Assembly: GCA_039640505.1 (NCBI GenBank) | Contig: CP046865.1 | Span: 558,001-622,000, forward strand | From: Rhodobacteraceae bacterium Araon29 | GTDB taxonomy: Bacteria > Pseudomonadota > Alphaproteobacteria > Rhodobacterales > Rhodobacteraceae | Direction of reading: 5' to 3' | Length of the DNA: 64,000 bases | Shown: piece by piece, positions 57,913 to 64,000 of the stretch | Numbering within the stretch: the first letter of the stretch is position 1 | Layout: each line of letters opens with the position of its first letter | The notes under the pieces: generated by a model | Seen by the model: only the letters and a program-made list of their open reading frames with translations | Databases searched by the model: none | What the model was told of the DNA's origin: nothing | Made by a program: the position numbers and the translations under genes

Positions 57913-58335
57913 TTATTTGAGTGCCTGAGCCAATCTGATGTGGCTCTGAGTTTCCGCAACCTCTTGCATCGCACGGATCTGATCTAAGGCCCTATCAAGC
58001 CTTTTGAGAGATGATGTACGAAGCTCTGCCACGATATCGAAATTGCCGCTTAGGGTATGAACATCGAGAATTTCCTCCATTCGGCGGAGTGTGGCAAGTG
58101 TCCCCCGATGATCGTCAGCTTTCAGTCGGATCAGAGTAAAGGCACTGATTTGGTGGTCGTGTTCTGACTCTCCCAGTTCCACAGTGAACCGGTGAATGAC
58201 TTTGGTGTGTAACAGACCCTCAATACGGTTTTGCACCGTGCCTCGCGACACACCCAAGGCACTCGCCAACTCTGTAGCGGTTGATCGAGCATTCCGTGTC
58301 AGCAGGTGCAGCAGCTTGTCGTCGAGATCGTCCAA
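57913..58335 (-). CDS. Lrp/AsnC-family regulator
   Basis: A 140-residue regulator with an N-terminal HTH (ATELASALGVSRGTVQNRIE, about 20-40) and a RAM ligand-binding domain. It is divergent from the aldehyde and lysine dehydrogenase genes, so it probably controls them in response to lysine or a product. Confidence 0.9.
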   Translation of the reverse strand: MDDLDDKLLHLLTRNARSTATELASALGVSRGTVQNRIEGLLHTKVIHRFTVELGESEHDHQISAFTLIRLKADDHRGTLATLRRMEEILDVHTLSGNFDIVAELRTSSLKRLDRALDQIRAMQEVAETQSHIRLAQALK

Positions 58336-58465
58336 GACTCTTCTCCAATCTAGAATCTGAATACCAAAATGTCAGAAAAGTGCCGAAATGTAAAGTTTTT
58401 TACCGTTTTGTTTGACGCTGCGGCGAGACATCATCGCATCTGAATTGTGACAAAGGGGAAATGCA

Positions 58466-59989
58466 ATGCCAAACGAACAGCAGAAGACCGCCTATAATGA
58501 TATCTTGTCAGCCTGCGGCCTCAAAATCCAAGAGTTGCAAGGAAAAGCGCTTGAAGTATACACGCCGGTGGACGGCCAGAAGATTGCCACTTTGGATATG
58601 CACGATGTACCCGCCACAGAGGCAATGATCGATCTTGCAAAAGACGTATTTCTGCACTGGCGCAAGGTCCCGGCACCGCGCAGAGGGGAATTTGTTCGCT
58701 TGCTCGGAGAAGAGCTGCGTCGCGAAAAAGAAAATCTCGGACGACTGGTGACTCTGGAATGTGGGAAAATTCTACAAGAGGGCTACGGTGAAGTTCAGGA
58801 AATGATCGACATTTGCGATTTCGCTGTCGGCCTTTCTCGGCAGCTATATGGTCTCACTATCTCCTCTGAGCGTCCTGGGCATACCATGCGCGAAACTTGG
58901 CACCCAATGGGAGTGTGCGGCGTCATCACCGCCTTCAACTTCCCTGTGGCTCCGTGGTGCTGGAATGCCGCTTTGGCATTGGTATGTGGCGATCCGGTCA
59001 TCTGGAAGCCATCGGAAAAAACACCGCTGACCGCTTTGGCGGTCCAAAAAATCTGCGACCGTGTCCGGAAAACCTTCGGCGATGACGCTCCCGAAGGGTT
59101 GATTCAGACTGTGATCGGCGAGCGGGAAGTCGGAGAAGTGCTCACCGCGTCGAAGAATGTTGCCATTGTGTCTGCCACCGGTTCGGTACCGATGGGGCAA
59201 GCCGTGGCCAGCGACATGTCCAAACGACTTGGCCGCACGATCCTGGAACTTGGCGGCAACAACGCAATGATCGTTGCGCCTTCAGCAGATCTCGAAATGG
59301 CTCTGCGCGCCATTGTGTTTTCGGCGGTTGGGACGGCGGGCCAGCGTTGCACGACACTGCGCCGACTGATTGTCCACGAGGATGTTTATGACGAACTCGT
59401 ACCCCGACTGGTAAAGGCCTATAGTGGTTTGCCAGTAGGCGACCCGTTGGCTGAAGGTACGCTCGTTGGCCCGCTCATTGATTTTGGAACACTGAATTCA
59501 ATGGAACAAGCAATGGAGCAGGCAAAAGTCGAAGGAGGCATCGTTCACGGCGGAGCAAGAACGCTTGCGACCGAATTTCCCGACGCGGCATACGTGAACC
59601 CAGCGATCATCGAGATGCCCGGGCAAACCTCAATCATGCACACCGAAACCTTCGCTCCTATTCTCTACATTATAAAATACCGAAAGTTGGAAGATGCGAC
59701 CATAATGCACAATGAAGTACCGCAGGGTCTGAGTTCCTGCATCTTCTCTACCGATGTTCGTGAAACCGAATATTTTCTGTCGGCCTTGGGGTCAGATTGT
59801 GGAATTGCAAACGTCAATATAGGTCCGTCTGGAGCCGAAATCGGCGGCGCATTCGGAGGCGAAAAGGAAACGGGCGGTGGACGTGAAAGCGGCTCTGATG
59901 CCTGGAAGGGCTACATGCGACGCCAAACCAGTACCGTTAACTATTCACGCGAGCTACCGCTCGCGCAGGGCATCAAATTCAATATCTGA
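58466..59989 (+). CDS. ALDH7-type dehydrogenase (2-aminoadipate 6-semialdehyde / piperideine-6-carboxylate)
   Basis: A 507-residue NAD-dependent aldehyde dehydrogenase of the antiquitin (ALDH7) group. ITAFNFPVAPWCWNAALAL, the catalytic cysteine in GTAGQRCTTLRRL (about residue 292) and ILELGGNNA with its glutamate are all present. Paired with the lysine-dehydrogenase-like gene it fits oxidation of the lysine semialdehyde to 2-aminoadipate. GGGGAA stands before ATG 58466. Confidence 0.88.
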   Translation: MPNEQQKTAYNDILSACGLKIQELQGKALEVYTPVDGQKIATLDMHDVPATEAMIDLAKDVFLHWRKVPAPRRGEFVRLLGEELRREKENLGRLVTLECGKILQEGYGEVQEMIDICDFAVGLSRQLYGLTISSERPGHTMRETWHPMGVCGVITAFNFPVAPWCWNAALALVCGDPVIWKPSEKTPLTALAVQKICDRVRKTFGDDAPEGLIQTVIGEREVGEVLTASKNVAIVSATGSVPMGQAVASDMSKRLGRTILELGGNNAMIVAPSADLEMALRAIVFSAVGTAGQRCTTLRRLIVHEDVYDELVPRLVKAYSGLPVGDPLAEGTLVGPLIDFGTLNSMEQAMEQAKVEGGIVHGGARTLATEFPDAAYVNPAIIEMPGQTSIMHTETFAPILYIIKYRKLEDATIMHNEVPQGLSSCIFSTDVRETEYFLSALGSDCGIANVNIGPSGAEIGGAFGGEKETGGGRESGSDAWKGYMRRQTSTVNYSRELPLAQGIKFNI

Positions 59990-59998
59990 GGAAACGAC

Positions 59999-61057
59999 AT
60001 GAAAAAAATTGCAGTATTGGGACTAGGCAAAGTTGGCACTCTTGCGGCGGAATTGCTTCATGATTCCGGGTTCACCGTTACGGGTATCGACATCGTCCCA
60101 AGCAAACAAAGCTTCCCTTTCGCCACCAAGGTGCTTGACCTGGGGAGCAAAGCAAACATCGAAAACGAATTGGCTCAGCAAGACGCTGTTTTGTCATGCT
60201 TGCCGTTCAGTCTTAACGTGGCACTTGCCGAGGCTGCTCACAAAGTCGGGATTCGCTACTTTGATCTGACCGAAGATGTTCCAACCACCAACCGGATTAT
60301 CGAGTTGAGCAAAACGTCGAATGCTTTGATGGCACCCCAATGTGGCCTTGCCCCCGGATTTATCGGGATCGTCGGTGCGTCGCTGATCGAAAAGATGGAC
60401 GATTGTCGAAGCTGCAAGATGCGTGTCGGGGCATTGCCGCAACATCCGACTGGTTTGATGGGTTACTCATTCAACTGGTCGCCAGCCGGAGTTGTCAACG
60501 AGTACCTGAACGATTGTGAGGTGATCGAAGACGGCGAACGCAAAATGGTTTCTGCCATGGAGTGGTTCGAGGATATCTATATCGACGGTACCAAGCTGGA
60601 AGCTTTCACCACGTCAGGCGGTTTGGGCACGATGTGCGAGACTTACGGCAGCCAGGTAGCCAATATCGACTACAAATCAATGCGTTATCCTGGCCACGGA
60701 AAGCTGATGAACTTCTTCTTCCATGAGCTATTAATGCGCGAGCACCCAGATGTCGCCGGCGACATTCTTATAAAAGCCAAACCGCCAGTGAATGATGATG
60801 TCGTTTATGTGCATGCTTCCGCAGAAGGTATGATTGACGGTAACCTGCGTCGCGAAGAATTTGTGCGCGCATACCGCCCAATCGAAGTTGCAGGCAAAAC
60901 CCGAACAGCCATCGCCTGGACAACTGCAGGGTCGGTCGTTGCCATCATTGAAATGGTGCGCGACGGCAAGTTGCCAAACAAAGGGTTCCTGAAGCAAGAA
61001 GAGATCCCGCTGCAGGCATTCCTCGAAACGCCCACCGGTTCACTCTACGCTAACTAA
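59999..61057 (+). CDS. Lysine 6-dehydrogenase-like (saccharopine dehydrogenase family)
   Basis: A 352-residue NAD(P)-binding oxidoreductase with an N-terminal Rossmann fold (AVLGLGKVGTLAAELLHDSG) and the saccharopine-dehydrogenase C-terminal domain (APQCGLAPGF; TTSGGLGTMCETYG). Members of this type oxidise L-lysine at the epsilon-amino group. It follows the ALDH7 gene by nine bases, consistent with a two-step lysine pathway. Strictly, the substrate is inferred. Confidence 0.85.
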   Translation: MKKIAVLGLGKVGTLAAELLHDSGFTVTGIDIVPSKQSFPFATKVLDLGSKANIENELAQQDAVLSCLPFSLNVALAEAAHKVGIRYFDLTEDVPTTNRIIELSKTSNALMAPQCGLAPGFIGIVGASLIEKMDDCRSCKMRVGALPQHPTGLMGYSFNWSPAGVVNEYLNDCEVIEDGERKMVSAMEWFEDIYIDGTKLEAFTTSGGLGTMCETYGSQVANIDYKSMRYPGHGKLMNFFFHELLMREHPDVAGDILIKAKPPVNDDVVYVHASAEGMIDGNLRREEFVRAYRPIEVAGKTRTAIAWTTAGSVVAIIEMVRDGKLPNKGFLKQEEIPLQAFLETPTGSLYAN

Positions 61058-61096
61058 GTTGGTTGCATTTGAGCAACGACAAGCGAATAGAAGCGG

Positions 61097-61139
61097 CCCC
61101 ATGCACTGATGTTTCTCCCGCCGTGCATGGGGTCTTTTT
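61097..61139 (+). terminator. Rho-independent terminator after the lysine genes
   Basis: CCCCATGCAC and GTGCATGGGG form a perfect 10-bp stem with a 16-base loop and are followed by TCTTTTT. Confidence 0.88.
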
Positions 61140-61142
61140 GTT

Positions 61143-61185
61143 AGACCTGACAAGATCTTGAAGTAGATCAACTCTTGTCAGGTCT
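61143..61185. repeat. 13-bp perfect inverted repeat between convergent operons
   Basis: AGACCTGACAAGA is repeated in inverted form after a 17-base spacer. It lies just past the terminator and 35 bases from the end of the minus-strand thiolase gene. It could be a terminator of that operon, although a U-run is lacking on its minus side. Confidence 0.7.
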
Positions 61186-61220
61186 ACGCTGAGGTTTGGT
61201 GGAAGTTGCTTGCGATAGCG

Positions 61221-62459
61221 TCAGAAATTCGCGGAGTGAGGTTGGCGAAATTGGCCAACGCTCTCCAAAGCGATTGCGATACCCTGTCCAACACCGATGC
61301 ACATCATCGCAAGCGCTCGCTGCCCGCCATTTAGGTTGAGTTCAAGGGCCGCTGACCCTGTTATGCGAGCGCCTGACATGCCCAAAGGATGCCCCAATGC
61401 AATTGCCCCTCCGTTTGGATTTACGCGCGGGTCATCATCAGCAATTCCCAGTTCACGCAGGGTGGCCAATCCTTGGCTGGCAAAAGCTTCGTTGAGTTCA
61501 ATGACGTTGAAACCAGATTGCGTCAGTCCAAGCCTGTGCATCAGTTTCTTGGAGGCAGGTGAGGGACCAAATCCCATGATGCGCGGTGCGACACCGGCGG
61601 AGGCACCGCCCAGGACCCGTGCAATTGGGGTTAGCCCATGTGCTTTGACTGCGCTTTCTGAAGCGAGGATCAGCGCCGCAGCGCCATCGTTCACCCCGCT
61701 GGAATTGCCGGCTGTTATCGATCCGCCGGGGCGCACAAAGCCTTTGAGTTTAGACAGTGCCTCTGCCGTTGTGGCGGGTCGGGGATGCTCATCAGCCTCA
61801 ACAACAATCGGATCATCCCTGCGTTGCGGGATTGTGACGGGAATGATTTCTTTCATGAGCCGACCGTTGGCCATGGCCGCGCCTGCTTTGAGTTGGGACT
61901 GCAGGGCAAAGGCATCTTGAGCATCGCGGGAAATATCAAAATCATCAGCGACGTTTTCAGCTGTTTCGGGCATGCTATCGACACCATATTGCGCCTTCAT
62001 CAAAGGGTTGACGAACCGCCAGCCAATTGTTGTGTCATGCACTTCGTTGGAGCGCGAGAAAGCTTGCGTGGCTTTGGGCATGACGAACGGCGCTCGGGAC
62101 ATGCTTTCAACGCCACCGGCAACAATCAATTCCGCCTCGCCAGCTTTAATGGCACGGGCTCCAGTAATGATGGCATCCATTCCAGAGCCGCAAAGCCGGT
62201 TCATCGTTGTGCCGGGCACGGTTTCTGGAAACCCGGCAAGAAGAAGCGACATACGCGCCACGTTCCGGTTGTCTTCACCCGCCTGATTGGCGCAGCCAAG
62301 AACGACCTCGTCTATTGCTGCTAGATCAAGGGATGGATTGCGTGAGGCCAAGGCCCTGAGTGGTAGCGCACCAAGATCATCCGCACGGATTGAGGATAGC
62401 CCGCCGCCATATCGGCCAATGGGTGTTCGGATGTAGTCACAAATAAAAACGTCGATCAT
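61221..62459 (-). CDS. pcaF: 3-oxoadipyl-CoA thiolase-like acetyl-CoA acyltransferase
   Basis: A 412-residue thiolase. Catalytic cysteine in MNRLCGSGMDA (about residue 90), histidine in GGAIALGHPLGMSGAR and a second cysteine in MMCIGVGQG are present. DDPRVNPNGGAIALGHPLG is typical of PcaF, which cleaves 3-oxoadipyl-CoA to acetyl-CoA and succinyl-CoA. Order after two CoA-transferase genes supports the call. Confidence 0.88.
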   Translation of the reverse strand: MIDVFICDYIRTPIGRYGGGLSSIRADDLGALPLRALASRNPSLDLAAIDEVVLGCANQAGEDNRNVARMSLLLAGFPETVPGTTMNRLCGSGMDAIITGARAIKAGEAELIVAGGVESMSRAPFVMPKATQAFSRSNEVHDTTIGWRFVNPLMKAQYGVDSMPETAENVADDFDISRDAQDAFALQSQLKAGAAMANGRLMKEIIPVTIPQRRDDPIVVEADEHPRPATTAEALSKLKGFVRPGGSITAGNSSGVNDGAAALILASESAVKAHGLTPIARVLGGASAGVAPRIMGFGPSPASKKLMHRLGLTQSGFNVIELNEAFASQGLATLRELGIADDDPRVNPNGGAIALGHPLGMSGARITGSAALELNLNGGQRALAMMCIGVGQGIAIALESVGQFRQPHSANF

Positions 62460-63136
62460 AAGTTGAGCTCCGGCACTGCAAGGTCTGCCACATCACCAAT
62501 TGTATGTAGCGTGGCCCCTGTAAGCGATTGCAGTTCATCGAACGACATATCGGCCAATTTTTCGCGCAGCATGAACCGCCCATCCTCGATGTCAACTACA
62601 GCAAGTGATGTATAGATACGCGTGATGCACCCAACCCCGGTCAGTGGGAAGGTACAGTGTTCAACAAGCTTTGGCTTGCCATCTTTAGTGGTGTGATCGG
62701 TGATTACCGCGACACGTTTGGCGCCATGCACAAGGTCCATGGCACCGCCGACAGCAGGCACACCTTTAGATCCAACACGCCAATTGGCAAGGTCGCCGTT
62801 TTGGGCAACCTGGTAGGCACCGAGCACAGCAAGGTCCAGATGACCGCCGCGGACCATCGAAAAACTATCAGCATGATGAAAGAAGGATGCGCCCGGCTTC
62901 AGAGTGATCGCTTTCTTGCCGGCATTGATCAGATCCCAGTCTTCTTCGCCTTCTGCTGGGGCTTCACCAATTCCCAAAACACCGTTTTCGGTGTGGTAGG
63001 TGATGTGGCGACCTTCGGGTTGAAACTTGGCAACTAATTCAGGGATCCCTATGCCGAGGTTCACATATGCACCGTCTTGAATGTCTTGTGCGGCGCGCCA
63101 AGCGATTTGCGGGTTTTTAAGCTTTTGCCAGGTCAT
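62456..63136 (-). CDS. pcaJ: CoA-transferase subunit B (3-oxoadipate CoA-transferase type)
   Basis: A 226-residue family I CoA-transferase beta subunit; YVNLGIGIPELVAKF and the catalytic glutamate in TENGVLGIG are seen. Transfers CoA from succinyl-CoA to an oxo-acid, likely 3-oxoadipate. It overlaps its neighbours by four bases on both sides. Confidence 0.87.
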   Translation of the reverse strand: MTWQKLKNPQIAWRAAQDIQDGAYVNLGIGIPELVAKFQPEGRHITYHTENGVLGIGEAPAEGEEDWDLINAGKKAITLKPGASFFHHADSFSMVRGGHLDLAVLGAYQVAQNGDLANWRVGSKGVPAVGGAMDLVHGAKRVAVITDHTTKDGKPKLVEHCTFPLTGVGCITRIYTSLAVVDIEDGRFMLREKLADMSFDELQSLTGATLHTIGDVADLAVPELNL

Positions 63137-63855
63137 GCGTATTCTACCCCTGTGCGGATCAGCACTTCTTCTTGTTGCGGGTCAGGCACTGCCACGACGC
63201 CATCGACGAAAACGCCGGGCGTGACCACCTGTTCCGGGTCGATGTCGCCTGGGGCTACAATCTGGGACACTTGCGCGATGGTTTTGTCTGCCGCCATGCA
63301 CATCAGCGGATTGAAATTGCGACCGGCCAGACGATAGGTCAGGTTGCCATGTGTGTCGCCTTTTGCGGCTTTTACGATTGCAAAGTCAGCCCGCAGCCAA
63401 CGTTCAAGCACATAAGATTTACCGTCAAATTCTTGGATCTGTTTGCCCTTGGCCAATTCGGTTCCGTAGCTTGCCGGGGTAAAGAAGGCCGGGATACCGG
63501 CCCCTGCTGCGCGAATGCGTTCCGCCAATGTGCCTTGCGGCACCAACTCCAACGCGATTTCACCAGCCAGATATCTATCAGTAAACGCCCGCGGATCAGA
63601 GGATCTTGGAAATGAGCAGATCATTTTGGCGACCATGCCCGCGTCTATCATCGCCGCAATGCCTATTTTACCATTGCCTGCGTTGTTGTTGATCACCGTA
63701 ATATCTGCAGGGCTGCCGGTGGCTTTGTAGCGGTAAATCAAGGCGTGGATCAGTTCTATTGGGGCGCCCGATCCACCGAACCCGCCGATCATGAGAACCG
63801 CGCCATCCGGGATATCTGCAACAGCTTTGCTGAGGTTTTGAATAGTCTTGTCCAT
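63133..63855 (-). CDS. pcaI: CoA-transferase subunit A (3-oxoadipate CoA-transferase type)
   Basis: A 240-residue alpha subunit with MIGGFGGSGAPIELIHAL and later NNNAGNGKIG-like sequence. Forms the enzyme with subunit B. ATG at 63853-63855. The succinyl donor and acceptor are inferred from the neighbouring PcaF-like thiolase. Confidence 0.87.
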   Translation of the reverse strand: MDKTIQNLSKAVADIPDGAVLMIGGFGGSGAPIELIHALIYRYKATGSPADITVINNNAGNGKIGIAAMIDAGMVAKMICSFPRSSDPRAFTDRYLAGEIALELVPQGTLAERIRAAGAGIPAFFTPASYGTELAKGKQIQEFDGKSYVLERWLRADFAIVKAAKGDTHGNLTYRLAGRNFNPLMCMAADKTIAQVSQIVAPGDIDPEQVVTPGVFVDGVVAVPDPQQEEVLIRTGVEYA

Positions 63856-63885
63856 CTGGGTGCTACCCGTTCCTAGCGTTTTTTG

Positions 63886-64000
63886 TCACAGCATCGGTTT
63901 GATTTTGCGCAGACCATCCAGAGTGACTTGGCTGAGCTGGTCGATTTCTGACTGGGTCATCGGCGTGGAAAGCAGACCAGAGCACGTCTCGATCATGATG
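63886..64000 (-). CDS. C-terminal fragment of an unidentified gene, cut by the window end
   Basis: An open frame enters from 64000 and stops at 63886-63888, ending TQSEIDQLSQVTLDGLRKIK and P-M-L. The tail (a helix after a STPMT turn) resembles the C-terminus of class III aminotransferases, but 38 residues are too few to be sure. It reads toward the pcaI gene, 30 bases away, so it may be the preceding gene of the operon. Confidence 0.5.
   Translation of the reverse strand, partial: IMIETCSGLLSTPMTQSEIDQLSQVTLDGLRKIKPML

Overview
The window reads as chromosomal DNA of a marine Rhodobacteraceae (Roseobacter-group) alphaproteobacterium. The support is gene content and order: mreBCD-mrdA-rodA, the murA-DUF2948-hisD-UPF0262-phosphatase string, tuf followed by tRNA-Trp, a complete assimilatory nitrate operon with NasS/NasT control, and several genes for breakdown of methylated amines and glycine betaine. 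The species is not identified.

Layout. 81-3557: AT-rich pair of cell-surface glycan-type genes, one a three-domain fusion. 3868-10386 (minus): cell-shape operon mreB-mreC-mreD-mrdA-rodA plus a hydroxypyruvate reductase. 10696-13197: dimethylglycine-dehydrogenase-like flavoprotein with GcvT domains. 13243-14443: AT-rich divergent pair, a 46-residue Ala/Lys-rich protein and a cytosolic 5'-nucleotidase. 14803-18516: iodotyrosine-deiodinase-like nitroreductase, small membrane protein, DUF2478, PiT phosphate transporter, Nudix hydrolase. 18723-23849: LysR regulator (frameshifted), MttB-type methyltransferase and a second DMGDH/GcvT protein. 24707-38692 (minus): nasT-nasS, a regulatory leader, nrtA-nrtB-nrtCD-nirB-nirD-nasA-trpD2-like-cysG. 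38985-42247: a GFA protein, then tmpB-tmpA with a divergent LysR gene, predicted to turn 2-trimethylaminoethylphosphonate into glycine betaine and phosphate. 42335-45847: small AT-rich island between a partial tRNA-Thr copy and the intact tRNA-Thr, with prophage scraps and four small metabolic genes. 46008-50312: murA-hisD housekeeping block. 50327-55042: esterase, cytochrome P450, lipoprotein, EF-Tu and tRNA-Trp. 55216-57516: serine recombinase module (DUF3489-DUF2924-recombinase). 57913-64000: lysine catabolism genes under an Lrp-type regulator and a pcaIJF-like CoA-transferase/thiolase operon.

How it works together. TmpA/TmpB should yield glycine betaine; the MttB homologue and the two DMGDH-like enzymes fit removal of its methyl groups into tetrahydrofolate metabolism (inference). 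The nitrate operon covers uptake, reduction to nitrite and ammonium, and siroheme synthesis. Its leader carries two hairpins with A1/G4 hexaloops and an overlapping terminator, exactly the target expected for the ANTAR protein NasT encoded just upstream. Two genes, nirB and a LysR regulator, are broken by one-base shortfalls at 7-base G (or C) runs where 8 would restore the frame, so either homopolymer under-calling or slippage-prone switching is likely.
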